DNA of 64,000 nt from an uncultured Prevotella sp. GTDB taxonomy: Bacteria; Bacteroidota; Bacteroidia; Bacteroidales; Bacteroidaceae. Position numbers and translations under genes: made by a program. The notes under the pieces are model-generated. The model was not told the DNA's origin, did not search any database, and was given only the letters and a program-made list of their open reading frames with translations. Shown one piece after another: positions 8,534 to 17,015 of the stretch; within the stretch, counting starts at the first letter, position 1, and every line of letters starts with the position of its first letter. The stretch covers positions 1 through 64,000 of the forward strand of contig CALUGU010000004.1 in the NCBI GenBank assembly GCA_944320255.1. The letters are read 5' to 3'.

Positions 8534-9304
8534 TTATCCCAAAACCACGTCAAGCACCATCATCAGCGTGAAACCGATGGCGAAACCTACGGTGCCGATG
8601 TTGCTGTGCTCGCCCTCCGACATTTCGGGTATCAGTTCCTCTACCACCACGTAGAGCATTGCTCCGGCGGCGAAGGCCAGCAGATAGGGCAGGGTGGGTG
8701 TCATAATGGAGGCCAAGAGCACGACGAGCAGGCCGCCGATTGGCTCCACCACGCCGCTCAACGCGCCCATCGTGAACGAGCGCAGGCGGCTGTTGCCCTC
8801 GGCGCGCATGGGCATTGAGATGATGGCACCTTCTGGAATGTTCTGTATGGCGATGCCCAATGCCATGGCCATCGCCGCCGCCGTGGTGATTTGGGCTTCG
8901 CCCTGCAACGATCCGGCGAGGACTACGCCCACGCCCATACCCTCCGGCAGGTTGTGTATTGTTACCGCGAGCGAGAGCATCGCCGTGCGTGACAGGCGGC
9001 TGCGTGGGCCTTCGGGCTTGGCGTTACCGATGTGGAGGTGCGGCGTAAGGCGGTCGATGAGCAGCAGGAACGCCATTCCGGCCAAGAAGCCTGCGGCCGC
9101 CGGGACTACCGACAGTTTGCCCATATCGGCGGCTAAGTCCATTCCCGGTATGAGCAGAGACCACACCGAGGCGGCCACCATGACGCCGGAGGCGAAACCA
9201 AGGAGCGATTTTTGTACGGCGGTCGGCATCTTGTCTTTCATGAAAAACACGAAAGCCGAGCCGATGACGGTGCCTAAGAAAGGGATAAGAAGGGTGAGAA
9301 ACAT
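8534..9304 (-). CDS. ZIP family divalent metal transporter
   Basis: A 256-residue inner-membrane protein with eight hydrophobic segments. The metal-site motifs of the ZIP family are present: HNLPEGMGVG in the fourth helix and IQNIPEGAI in the fifth, with a histidine in the preceding loop (LTPHLHIG). These proteins carry Zn2+ and related ions into the cytoplasm. Length is typical of ZupT/GufA-like members. It begins 112 bases after the aguB stop on the same strand, separated by an AATTAAG-type inverted repeat, and may form a short operon with the membrane protein after it. In the same window a CDF exporter sits at 5504-6418. Confidence 0.85.
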   Translation of the reverse strand: MFLTLLIPFLGTVIGSAFVFFMKDKMPTAVQKSLLGFASGVMVAASVWSLLIPGMDLAADMGKLSVVPAAAGFLAGMAFLLLIDRLTPHLHIGNAKPEGPRSRLSRTAMLSLAVTIHNLPEGMGVGVVLAGSLQGEAQITTAAAMAMALGIAIQNIPEGAIISMPMRAEGNSRLRSFTMGALSGVVEPIGGLLVVLLASIMTPTLPYLLAFAAGAMLYVVVEELIPEMSEGEHSNIGTVGFAIGFTLMMVLDVVLG

Positions 9305-9321
9305 ACTTTTTTTGTTTTTGG

Positions 9322-9420
9322 AAATTAAGAATTAAGAGTTAAGAATTAAGAAAAACACCCTTGATTATTATAACCACAAAAGCATGTTTTTTTAATTCTT
9401 AACTCTTAATTCTTAATTAT
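9322..9420. repeat. AATTAAG-family inverted repeat
   Basis: The left arm of AATTAAGAGTTAAGAATTAAG units (9324-9351) and right arm of CTTAATT units (about 9388-9419) flank a core without the usual ATATGC word. The right arm overlaps the TAA stop codon of aguB (9417-9419). Confidence 0.85.
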
Positions 9421-10295
9421 CTGTCAATGAACCGTTTTGTTATTCCGCCGTATTCGTCAATCCTTCGGTCACGGAGGAAGGGCCACCAGCGGCGCACTTG
9501 TTCGCCGCGTTGCAGGTCGATGTCCACCACGGTGCGCTCTTCTTCCGCGTCGGAGGCGCGGTATATCAATTCGCCTTGCGGCCCGGCGACGAACGAACTG
9601 CCCCAGAATTGTATGCCGTTGGTCTGTCCTGACGGGTCGGCCTCGTGCCCCACGCGGTTAACGGCGACGACGGGCAGACCGTTGGCAACGGCGTGTCCGC
9701 GCTGCACAGTTGTCCAAGCCTCGCGTTGGCGTTGCTGTTCTGCCTCGGTGTCGGAACTTTCATAGCCTATGGCCGTTGGATAGATAAGTATATCCGCGCC
9801 TTGAAGCGCCATCAGGCGGGCGGCTTCAGGATACCACTGATCCCAGCAGACGAGCACTCCGAGACGGCCAACTGACGTGTCGATGGGACGGAAACCCAGG
9901 TCGCCAGGCGTGAAGTAGAACTTTTCGTAATATGCGGGGTCGTCGGGGATGTGCATCTTGCGGTACTTGCCCGCTATCGTTCCGTCGCGCTCTATCACGA
10001 CTGCCGTGTTGTGGTAAAGCCCTGCGGCGCGCCTCTCAAACAGCGAAGTGACGAGCACGACGCCGAGTTCCTTTGCCAGGGAACTGAAGAAATCTGTTGA
10101 CGGACCGGGTATGGGTTCGGCCAAGTCGAAATTGTCTACGCTTTCAACTTGGCAGAAATACAGCGAGTTATGCAGTTCCTGGAGCACTATCAGCTCTGCG
10201 CCTTCGGCGGCTAAAGCCCTTATGCTTTCGGCCAGTCGGCGCATATTGTCGTCGCGGTTGGCTGTGTTGTGTTGTTGTATTATGCCTGTTTTCAT
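9417..10295 (-). CDS. aguB: N-carbamoylputrescine amidase
   Basis: A 292-residue nitrilase-superfamily amidohydrolase. The catalytic triad is visible as E40 (LIVLQELHNS), K113 (YRKMHIPDD) and C150 (GVLVCWDQWYPE). The FCQVES sequence and the total length match AguB, which converts N-carbamoylputrescine to putrescine, CO2 and ammonia in the cytoplasm. The gene for agmatine deiminase, the enzyme making its substrate, lies directly upstream on the same strand with a 114-base spacer, giving the complete two-step route from agmatine to putrescine. The stop codon lies in the repeat that follows. Confidence 0.93.
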   Translation of the reverse strand: MKTGIIQQHNTANRDDNMRRLAESIRALAAEGAELIVLQELHNSLYFCQVESVDNFDLAEPIPGPSTDFFSSLAKELGVVLVTSLFERRAAGLYHNTAVVIERDGTIAGKYRKMHIPDDPAYYEKFYFTPGDLGFRPIDTSVGRLGVLVCWDQWYPEAARLMALQGADILIYPTAIGYESSDTEAEQQRQREAWTTVQRGHAVANGLPVVAVNRVGHEADPSGQTNGIQFWGSSFVAGPQGELIYRASDAEEERTVVDIDLQRGEQVRRWWPFLRDRRIDEYGGITKRFIDR

Positions 10296-10310
10296 ATTCT
10301 TTCTTTTTTA

Positions 10311-10412
10311 GTTACGAGTTACAAGCAGACAAGTGACAAGGTGATTTGCTTTGTTTACTTGTTTGCAGAAAGGCCGTGAAGGCTTGTCTGCTTGTTCCTT
10401 GCCTGCTTGTCA
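10311..10412. repeat. ACAAGCAG-family repeat
   Basis: Units such as ACAAGCAGACAAG near 10320 are answered by CTTGTCTGCTTG and TGCCTGCTTGTC up to 10407, around a core GGTGATTTGCTTTG. The right arm ends exactly at the aguA stop codon (10410-10412). Relatives are at 59270-59343, 59813-59931 and, inside a gene, 48212-48292. Confidence 0.75.
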
Positions 10413-11444
10413 ACTGAATAATTGCATCGTGCAGCAGTGCAAAGAGCCGTGCTGGCGGATTACGGTGCAGCTGTCGATGCCTACGAGTTCGCGGTCGGGG
10501 AATGCCTCGCTGATAGCCCGTGCGGCCTCGGCGTCGTTGTCGGGCTGGCCGTATGTGGGGTAGATTACAGCTCCGTTTATTATCACGAAGTTTGCGTATG
10601 TCGCCGGCAAGCGGTCGTCCCCGTCGTAGATCGGCCGTGGCATAGGCAGCGGCAGCAGGCGGTAAGGCCGTCCGTCGGCGGTGCGGAAAGCCTTCAGTTG
10701 CTCCTCCATCCGGTGCAGGTCGGCGTAATGGCTGTCTTGTTCGTCCGTACAACGCACATATAATAAGGTGTCGCCGGGAGCCGTGCGCACAAGAGTGTCG
10801 ATGTGTCCGTCAGTGTCGTCGCCGTCAAGGTGTCCGTAGTCAATCCACAGAATGCGGTCAGCGCAGAGGTAATCTTTCAGTTTTTGTTCTATTTCACGCC
10901 GTGAGAGTGGTTGGTTGCGGTGCGGTGCTAACAGGCATTGGCTTGTCGTAAGCACCGTACCTTGCCCGTCGCTCTCTATCGAACCGCCCTCAAGCACGAA
11001 GTCGTTGAGGTCAACATATTCTCCTGCAACCACCTTATTAATATATAGGCTGCGGTTTATGGCGTTGTCAAGGGCGGCTTCAAACTTGTCGCCCCATCCG
11101 TTGAAGCGGAAGTCGAGCAGGCGTATGTGTTCGCCGTCGGTGAGCGATATGAAACCGTGGTCCCGCGCCCAGGTGTCGTTCGTGGGGCATTTGTGCAGCG
11201 TGACGTTCGCCATCTGACATTCTGTCAGCCTCTTACCGAGTTGCGCCCTGACGCTATCCAGGTCGGGTGTTACTACGATGAGCCGTTCGTTGCGCGTGAT
11301 GGCGTCGGCCATCTCAACGTAAACGGCGCATATCTCATCAAGATATTCACGCCAGTCGGTCGCCGCGTGCGGCCACGTCAGCTGTATTGCGCTTTGCTCC
11401 GCCCATTCGGGCGGCAATATGTACTTGTTGGTGTCTTTTCGCAT
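10410..11444 (-). CDS. aguA: Agmatine deiminase
   Basis: A 344-residue member of the guanidino-group-modifying enzyme family (peptidyl-arginine deiminase type). It hydrolyses agmatine to N-carbamoylputrescine and ammonia. The nucleophilic cysteine is C337 in GSLHCCT near the C-terminus; other family blocks are WARDHGFI, VLEGGSIE and YGHLDGDDTDGHID, which carry the acidic and histidine catalytic residues. Length is normal. It is the first gene of the polyamine pair with aguB and has a promoter box at 11475-11482. Confidence 0.93.
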   Translation of the reverse strand: MRKDTNKYILPPEWAEQSAIQLTWPHAATDWREYLDEICAVYVEMADAITRNERLIVVTPDLDSVRAQLGKRLTECQMANVTLHKCPTNDTWARDHGFISLTDGEHIRLLDFRFNGWGDKFEAALDNAINRSLYINKVVAGEYVDLNDFVLEGGSIESDGQGTVLTTSQCLLAPHRNQPLSRREIEQKLKDYLCADRILWIDYGHLDGDDTDGHIDTLVRTAPGDTLLYVRCTDEQDSHYADLHRMEEQLKAFRTADGRPYRLLPLPMPRPIYDGDDRLPATYANFVIINGAVIYPTYGQPDNDAEAARAISEAFPDRELVGIDSCTVIRQHGSLHCCTMQLFS

Positions 11445-11474
11445 ATAGGGCTTTTTCGGAGTGTTATTCCTTTA

Positions 11475-11482
11475 CAAAGGTA
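11475..11482 (-). promoter_or_regulatory. -7 box TACCTTTG for aguA
   Basis: The minus-strand sequence TACCTTTG fits TAnnTTTG, 31 bases before the aguA ATG. Confidence 0.6.
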
Positions 11483-11659
11483 GTACAAATAAGGAAAACA
11501 GGCAAATAAAAGTTGTCTTTTTTAAGCAATCAGCCGTCTGGCTGACATCTTGTCGGCTGAAGGCGTTGATGTATGTCAATCGGTTTGACGCAAGTCAAAA
11601 TACATTGGCATAAAGTGATTTTTCGCAAGCCATGGGTTACATGCTGCCGTAAATGGTAT

Positions 11660-11667
11660 TAACTTTG
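11660..11667 (+). promoter_or_regulatory. -7 box TAACTTTG for the 34-residue peptide gene
   Basis: A perfect consensus match followed by CACC, 80 bases before the ATG at 11748. It starts the transcription unit that ends at the hairpin 11954-11993. Confidence 0.6.
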
Positions 11668-11747
11668 CACCGTAGATAAGAGAAAGGATAACAGGATGTG
11701 AAGGCGCATCCGACAAGTGGAACTAAAAAAAGAAAGGTAAAAAGGTT

Positions 11748-11852
11748 ATGAAAAAGATTGTTAACAGGATTTTAGACAGCAAGAAGTTCAACAGGTATTG
11801 TGCAAACGTTTTGAAGATGTACAACTACGGACGTGTGAACATGCCTGTGTGA
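11748..11852 (+). CDS. Short basic peptide, 34 residues, unknown function
   Basis: An ORF of 34 codons beginning MKKIVNRILDSKKFNRY and ending GRVNMPV. It has a purine-rich leader (AAAGAAAGGTAAAAAGG) directly before the ATG, a consensus -7 box 80 bases upstream and a perfect 14-bp terminator about 100 bases downstream, so it has all the parts of an independent gene. The peptide carries eight K/R and one D (net about +7), with hydrophobic residues spaced as in an amphipathic helix. No family recognised. It could be a regulatory or membrane-active peptide, or the coding part of a dual-function RNA; the 3' part of the transcript (11853-11950) contains GC-rich complementary segments. Confidence 0.55.
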   Translation: MKKIVNRILDSKKFNRYCANVLKMYNYGRVNMPV

Positions 11853-11953
11853 CGTCTTGGAATGGTTGAAGGCCAAGGCTGCGCCGCCGTATGGCGCGGT
11901 GAAGCGAATATGAGTCTTGGCTTTCGACGGGTGTAAACAAACAAATAAGCAGG

Positions 11954-12000
11954 TCGGGCTGATTTTATGGCGAAAGCTGTAAAATCAGCCCGATTTTCTT
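11954..12000 (+). terminator. Perfect 14-bp hairpin terminator
   Basis: TCGGGCTGATTTTA (11954-11967) pairs perfectly with 11980-11993 around a 12-base loop and is followed by TTTTCTTGTTT. It ends the small-peptide transcript just before the nuclease gene. Confidence 0.8.
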
Positions 12001-12037
12001 GTTTGTCAATGATTTATTCGCTATTTTCGCCATCGTT

Positions 12038-12901
12038 ATGAGTAAGGTTAAGATATATTTGTTAGCGTTGTGTTCGGCAGCCGTACTTTCCTCGTGCGAC
12101 TTCTTGGAGCGCAACAAACCCCTTGTCAACAAGGTTGGCAAGGCGCTTGTGAGTGAAATAGAGAAAGCGAGGCAGGAAAGCGGCGGTGGGGGAACTGCCT
12201 CCGCCCCTGTTGACGGCGGCGACGAGTTGCTCCGCCAGGCGTCTCCCGACGGCATGCCAGAGCAAATGTTGGTGCGCACGGGCTACACGGCGTCTTACAA
12301 CAAGACGACAAAACTGCCCAACTGGGTGGCTTGGCACCTGACGGCCGACCGCTGCGAGGGGCCGGCCAAGCGTTCCGGCGTTGACTTCGAGGCCGACATG
12401 GACGTGCCTGCGCCGCGCGCCGAGGACGGCGACTATTATGGTTCGGGTTATGACCGCGGGCACATGTGCCCAGCGGCTGACAACAAGTACAGCGTGAAAG
12501 CTATGGAGGAGTCGTTCCTGTTCACAAATATGTGCCCGCAGAACGGCAACCTCAACCGCGGCGACTGGAACGAGATGGAACAGGCTTGCCGCCGCTGGGC
12601 CAAGGATTACGGCGGAGTCTACGTAGTGTGCGGCCCCATATTGTATAAGGGAAAGCACAAGACGATAGGCAAGAACAAGGTGGTGGTGCCGGAGGCGTTC
12701 TTCAAAGTGGTGCTCCGCACGGGCGAAGACCCGAAGGCCATAGGCTTCATTTACAAGAACGCCGAGGGCAACCGTCCCAAAGGTGACTATGTTAACACGG
12801 TGGACGAGGTGGAGCGGCTGACTGGCATCGACTTCTTCCCGTCGCTCCCCGACGACGTTGAGGCCAAGGTGGAAGCCGCCGCCGACATAGCCGACTGGTG
12901 A
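12038..12901 (+). CDS. DNA/RNA non-specific endonuclease, lipoprotein
   Basis: A 287-residue protein of the NucA/EndoG beta-beta-alpha-Me nuclease family. The active-site motif DRGHM is at residues 139-143 with the catalytic H142, and the metal-binding asparagine lies in FTNMCPQNGNLNRGDW. The ATG at 12038 is preferred over an upstream in-frame ATG at 11999 because it yields a clean lipoprotein signal, MSKVKIYLLALCSAAVLSSC, with the lipobox cysteine at residue 20. The mature protein is therefore likely membrane-anchored outside the cytoplasm, where it could degrade extracellular nucleic acid for scavenging. Single gene, ended by the shared terminator at 12979-13015. Confidence 0.88.
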   Translation: MSKVKIYLLALCSAAVLSSCDFLERNKPLVNKVGKALVSEIEKARQESGGGGTASAPVDGGDELLRQASPDGMPEQMLVRTGYTASYNKTTKLPNWVAWHLTADRCEGPAKRSGVDFEADMDVPAPRAEDGDYYGSGYDRGHMCPAADNKYSVKAMEESFLFTNMCPQNGNLNRGDWNEMEQACRRWAKDYGGVYVVCGPILYKGKHKTIGKNKVVVPEAFFKVVLRTGEDPKAIGFIYKNAEGNRPKGDYVNTVDEVERLTGIDFFPSLPDDVEAKVEAAADIADW

Positions 12902-12978
12902 ACTTAGGATGAGCCGGAATTGCGGATGAACCGCAGGTTGCCGTTTTACGCGTTGCCGTTTGCCGTTTCTTGCATGCT

Positions 12979-13015
12979 AAAAAGCCGTGTTTTGGACTCC
13001 AAAACACGGCTTTTT
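12979..13015. terminator. Perfect 17-bp bidirectional terminator
   Basis: AAAAAGCCGTGTTTTGG (12979-12995) pairs perfectly with 12999-13015 across a 3-base loop, with A-run and T-run on the two sides. It lies between convergent genes (nuclease and malic enzyme) and would serve both. Confidence 0.88.
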
Positions 13016-13065
13016 GTAATGCCTTGACGGTCAGCTGGTTGCACGGGTGGCCGCCGGCGGATGGT

Positions 13066-15360
13066 TTACTTGTTGATTTTGTCCTTGATTTTCTGCACGT
13101 AAGCGTCGATTACCGCTACCGCCGTGATGTTCACAACGTCGCGCACGGAGCACTCGAAGTCTGTGAAATGTATCGGCTTGTTAAGTCCCATCTGTATCGG
13201 GCCGATGATTTCGGCGTCGGTGTCGATGGCCTGCAACAGCTTGTAGGCGTTGTTCGCGCTCGACAGGTTGGGGAAGACGAGCGTGTTGACTTCCTTGTTT
13301 TTCAGGCGTGTGAACGGATACTTGGCATCGCGCAGCTTGTTGTCGAGTGCGAAGTTCACCTGCATTTCGCCGTCGATTGCAAGGTCGGGGTAGCGTTGTT
13401 GCATTTCCTCCACGGCGGCGTGCACCTGCGCGGGGCTGCCCACTTCGTCCGTACCGAAGTTCGAGTAGCTAATCATCGCTATGTTAGGTTCTTCGTTGAA
13501 GAAGCGCACAGTCATTGCGGAGAGCCGCGCTATGTCAACGAGCACGTCCTTGTCAGGATGCCTGTTGATGAGCGTGTCGGCGATGTACAGCACGCCGTTC
13601 TTCGTGTTCAGGATGTGCATCGTGCCGAAGTTCTTGTATTCGGGCTGTATGCCGATAACCTCCTTTGCCACCTTTATCGTGTTTGAATATTTCGTGTAAA
13701 GGCCTGTTATGAAGGCGTCCGCGTCGCCGGTTTCCACCATCATCATGCCGAAATAGTTGCGCTCGAACATCTTGTCGTTGGCTTCCTGGAAGGTGTAGCC
13801 CTGGCGTTGCCTCTTGTCGGCCAGTATGCGGGCGTAGCGTTCGCGGCGGTCGTTCTCGCGGTCGTGGCGCAGGTTGACGATTTCTATGCCTTCGAGGCTG
13901 AGGTCAAGCTCCTTGGCCAGCTTCTCTATGCGCTCGTCGTTGCCGAGGAGTATCGGTTGGCAGATGCCTTCGTTCTTTGCTTGCACGGCGGCCTTGAGCA
14001 TCGTCGGGTGTATGCCTTCGGCGAAGACCACGCGCTGCGGGTGCTTGCGCGCTGTGTCGTAGAGCTTCTGCGTCAGCTTGCTTTCCTGTCCGAGCATCTC
14101 GCGCAGATGGTTCTTGTAAGCCTCCCAGTCGGTTATCGTGGCTCGCGCCACGCCGCTGTCAATAGCCGCCTTGGCCACTGCTGCCGACACTTCGGTGATG
14201 AGTCGCGGGTCAACGGGCTTCGGGATGAAGTATGACGGGCCGAAGGTGAGGTTGTTCACTTGGTAAGCGTCGTTCACAACGTCGGGCACCGGCTGCTTCG
14301 CCAGGTCGGCTATGGCGTTCACGGCGGCGAGTTTCATCTCCTCGTTGATGGCTTTTGCGTGCACGTCGAGCGCGCCGCGGAAGATGTAGGGGAAGCCTAT
14401 CACGTTGTTTATCTGGTTGGGATAGTCGGAGCGGCCTGTGCTCATGAGCACGTCCGGACGGCTCGCCATGGCGTCTTCGTAAGATATTTCGGGCACGGGA
14501 TTGGCCAAGGCGAAGACTATCGGCTTGTCGGCCATCGAGCGAACCATGTCTTGCGTCAGCACGTTGCCTTTCGACAGGCCCACGAACACGTCGGCTCCTT
14601 TCACTGCGTCGGCCAGCGTGTGGATGTCGCGTCGGTCTGTGGCGAAGAGCTTTTTCTGCTCGGTCAGCTTCTCGCGGTCGGAAGTTATCACGCCTTTCGA
14701 GTCGAGCATCACGATGTTCTCTTTCTTCGCTCCGAGGGCTACGTAAAGTTTAGTGCACGAGATGGCCGCCGCTCCCGCGCCGTTCACCACTATTTTCACC
14801 TCTGAGATGTCCTTGCCCGCCACTTCGAGGGCGTTCTTCAGTCCGGCGGCCGATATTATCGCCGTGCCGTGCTGGTCGTCGTGCATCACGGGGATGTCGA
14901 GCGTGCGCTTCAGTCTCTCCTCGATGTAGAAGCATTCCGGGGCCTTGATGTCCTCAAGGTTGATGCCGCCGAAGGTGGGCGCAATCTTCTCCACGGCCTC
15001 GCAAAACTTCTCCGGGTCTTTCTCGTCAACCTCGATGTCGAACACGTCGATGCCTCCGTAAATCTTGAACAGCAGTCCCTTGCCCTCCATCACGGGCTTG
15101 CCGCTCATCGCACCGATGTCTCCGAGGCCGAGCACGGCGGTGCCGTTGCTTATCACGGCCACGAGGTTGCCCTTGTCTGTGTATTTGTAGACGTCGTTAG
15201 GCGCCTTCTGTATTTCAAGGCATGGGAACGCCACGCCGGGCGAGTAGGCGAGGCTCAAGTCGGTTTGGGTACTGTAAGGCTTGGTCGGCTTTACTTCGAT
15301 TTTGCCTGGTTTGCCGCTCTTGTGGTATTCAAGGGCGGCTTCTTTAGTGATGTTTACCAT
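13066..15360 (-). CDS. maeB: NADP-dependent malic enzyme with phosphotransacetylase-like domain
   Basis: A 764-residue multidomain malic enzyme. Residues about 1-160 are the malic N-terminal domain ([25 protein letters not shown] [14 protein letters not shown]), about 160-400 the NAD(P)-binding domain ([19 protein letters not shown]), and about 430-760 a phosphate acetyl/butyryl-transferase-like domain ([16 protein letters not shown]). MaeB enzymes decarboxylate malate to pyruvate with NADP+ reduction in the cytoplasm; the C-terminal domain is thought to be regulatory rather than catalytic. Length matches the family (about 760). A TetR-family gene is divergently transcribed 232 bases away and may regulate it, which is inference from position only. 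Confidence 0.93.
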   Translation of the reverse strand: MVNITKEAALEYHKSGKPGKIEVKPTKPYSTQTDLSLAYSPGVAFPCLEIQKAPNDVYKYTDKGNLVAVISNGTAVLGLGDIGAMSGKPVMEGKGLLFKIYGGIDVFDIEVDEKDPEKFCEAVEKIAPTFGGINLEDIKAPECFYIEERLKRTLDIPVMHDDQHGTAIISAAGLKNALEVAGKDISEVKIVVNGAGAAAISCTKLYVALGAKKENIVMLDSKGVITSDREKLTEQKKLFATDRRDIHTLADAVKGADVFVGLSKGNVLTQDMVRSMADKPIVFALANPVPEISYEDAMASRPDVLMSTGRSDYPNQINNVIGFPYIFRGALDVHAKAINEEMKLAAVNAIADLAKQPVPDVVNDAYQVNNLTFGPSYFIPKPVDPRLITEVSAAVAKAAIDSGVARATITDWEAYKNHLREMLGQESKLTQKLYDTARKHPQRVVFAEGIHPTMLKAAVQAKNEGICQPILLGNDERIEKLAKELDLSLEGIEIVNLRHDRENDRRERYARILADKRQRQGYTFQEANDKMFERNYFGMMMVETGDADAFITGLYTKYSNTIKVAKEVIGIQPEYKNFGTMHILNTKNGVLYIADTLINRHPDKDVLVDIARLSAMTVRFFNEEPNIAMISYSNFGTDEVGSPAQVHAAVEEMQQRYPDLAIDGEMQVNFALDNKLRDAKYPFTRLKNKEVNTLVFPNLSSANNAYKLLQAIDTDAEIIGPIQMGLNKPIHFTDFECSVRDVVNITAVAVIDAYVQKIKDKINK

Positions 15361-15566
15361 ATTGACGTTGTTTAAAAATTAGCGTTTAATGAGCAGCCGG
15401 GGCTGTTGTTCCTTTTTGAAAAGATGTTCCTTTTTTATACGTAATCAGGCTGTTTTCTGTTTGTTTATAATCAAAATAACCTTTTTACCTTTCCTTTTGC
15501 GTTAAAATCTAATGCAAATGTAAGAAAAATAAATGAAAGCAAATAGTTTTTTCGGAAATAAATTGC

Positions 15567-15574
15567 TAACTTTG
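15567..15574 (+). promoter_or_regulatory. -7 box TAACTTTG for the TetR gene
   Basis: A consensus match 18 bases before the ATG at 15593. It also argues against the longer in-frame start at 15533, which would lie upstream of the promoter. Confidence 0.65.
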
Positions 15575-15592
15575 CAAATAAAAATTAAACCG

Positions 15593-16219
15593 ATGCGTAA
15601 AACCGGCAATATGACCGCTTACCGTGAGAGCCTGCGGCAAAGGATACTCGACACGGCCATGACGCTTTTCAAGAAGAAGGGCATCAAGGCCGTGCGCATG
15701 GACGACATAGCCACGGAGATGGCCATATCGAAGCGCACTTTGTATGAGATTTACAGCAACAAGGAGGACTTGCTCTACGAATGCGTCAGGAACGAGAACG
15801 AGGTGTTGATGAAAAAGCTGGGCGATTACGCCCGCACTGCCGAGAACGAGATGGCCGTCGTGGCGTATTTCATAAAGTTGCGGCTCAAGGACTTAGGCTC
15901 GATTAACCCGTTGTTCTTCACGGAGATGGAGAAGTATGAGCGCATTGTCAGCTTCTTCCGCACAAACAGTGCGAAGCAAACCGCCCATTCGCAGGAGTTC
16001 ATGCGCAGCGGCATTGAGCACGGCTTCTTCCGCAGCGACCTTAATTATGACATCATCAACATGATGGGCGACGCCGCCATGAACTACGTGATGCGCACCC
16101 GCCTGTATGAGAAATACAAGCTGAACGAGATTTTCCACACGTTCGTCATCGTTTTCATGCGGGGCTGCTGCACGGAAAAGGGACTTGCTTACCTTGACAA
16201 ATTCATCGAGGAAAACTGA
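15593..16219 (+). CDS. TetR/AcrR family transcriptional regulator
   Basis: A 208-residue regulator. The N-terminal helix-turn-helix domain is clear: LRQRILDTAMTLFKKKGIKA then DDIATEMAISKRTLYEIYSN, the usual TetR recognition region. The C-terminal two thirds are a helical ligand/dimerisation domain with no recognised ligand. The ATG at 15593 (or 15611) is chosen because the -7 box lies at 15567-15574. The gene is divergent from maeB and followed by a hairpin terminator at 16246. The ligand and targets are unknown; autoregulation or control of maeB is possible. Confidence 0.85.
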   Translation: MRKTGNMTAYRESLRQRILDTAMTLFKKKGIKAVRMDDIATEMAISKRTLYEIYSNKEDLLYECVRNENEVLMKKLGDYARTAENEMAVVAYFIKLRLKDLGSINPLFFTEMEKYERIVSFFRTNSAKQTAHSQEFMRSGIEHGFFRSDLNYDIINMMGDAAMNYVMRTRLYEKYKLNEIFHTFVIVFMRGCCTEKGLAYLDKFIEEN

Positions 16220-16245
16220 CTTTTACGTTACACGGTCTATAATAT

Positions 16246-16281
16246 AAGGTGGAATGCCGTTATGGCTTCCACCTTTTTTAT
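16246..16281 (+). terminator. Terminator after the TetR gene
   Basis: AAGGTGGAA (16246-16254) pairs with TTCCACCTT (16267-16275) and is followed by a T-run. Confidence 0.8.
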
Positions 16282-16404
16282 TTGTCCACGTCAAGCAGTG
16301 TTGGCGCATCTGCGGCAATGTTTGCCGTGTTTTCGTAACAGGCCTTTTTGCTTACACTTTGATTTCGCATGGCGTCTTATATTTGCCGTTTTCGCAAAAT
16401 AAAA

Positions 16405-16412
16405 TATCTTTG
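16405..16412 (+). promoter_or_regulatory. Orphan -7 box TATCTTTG
   Basis: A perfect TAnnTTTG match with AT-rich upstream DNA but no clear downstream gene. It may drive a non-coding RNA or be fortuitous. Confidence 0.4.
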
Positions 16413-16884
16413 GCGAAAATATCGCAAGCAGAAGTGTGCAAACGTAATTATGGCAAGGCCAGGAAGTTACGTGGATAAACGATTGCTTTGTGCAGTTTCT
16501 GCGGCTCGTTCCTATGCAAGAAACGGTCTTTTACAGTGCGAAAAGCCGTGATTTGCGCCGCCGTTTGCGGTCGCCGGCGGCTTCATCTGCCGTCTTTCAG
16601 CGTGCCATTGACGGTCTTTCGTCGGCGTTCAGCCACGGTTACTGGTTCGTTCCGCCGTTTTTGCCACCGCCGGCGGCGCCTTTTGGCATCATGGCAGCTC
16701 TGTTTTGGCGGTTTTGCCGTGCATTGCCGGTCTGACGTTTTGTAATCATTTTCACCGTTGCCGCCGACATTCTGTTACTTCCGCCATTATGCCCTCCGCC
16801 GCCCGCGCAGCCCCAAAATGCTTGGTTTTGTGCCATAAGTCCCTGTTTTTTGTGATTTCGCTTTCCGTTTCGGAAAATAATTTG

Positions 16885-16892
16885 TATATTTG
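16885..16892 (+). promoter_or_regulatory. -7 box TATATTTG for the transketolase operon
   Basis: A consensus match about 124 bases before the ATG at 17016, giving a leader of roughly 115 bases. Confidence 0.6.
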
Positions 16893-17015
16893 CTCTCGAC
16901 TTCGGCGTGTGGCGGACGTCAGCAGTGCTGGCGTTGAAGCGGCGGCGAAGCAAATATTTGCCTTAAGACGAGAAGAACATTGACACATAAATTAACCGAT
17001 TACTAACTTACGTAT

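Larger units (their letters stand above)
11445..12037. other. Intergenic region between divergent aguA and the nuclease gene
   Basis: It contains the aguA promoter, the complete small-peptide unit (11660-11998) and, at about 11535-11615, short inverted repeats (CAGCCGTCTGGCTG) of unknown meaning. Confidence 0.6.
16282..17015. other. Long intergenic region with orphan promoter
   Basis: About 730 bases without a convincing gene. It has two consensus -7 boxes (16405-16412 and 16885-16892). The first heads no recognisable gene; a 33-codon ORF at 16451-16552 is the only candidate and has no family signal. The middle (about 16500-16700) is GC-rich and full of GCCGTTT, AAACGGTCTTTTAC and GCGAAAAGCCGTG words, like the decayed hairpin elements elsewhere in the window. 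The last 120 bases are the leader of the transketolase operon. Confidence 0.5.

Noticed and set aside
16451..16552. 33-codon ORF (MARPGSYVDKRLL) after the orphan promoter
   Set aside because: No ribosome site stands out and the 3' half overlaps GC-rich repeat-like words; insufficient to call a gene.
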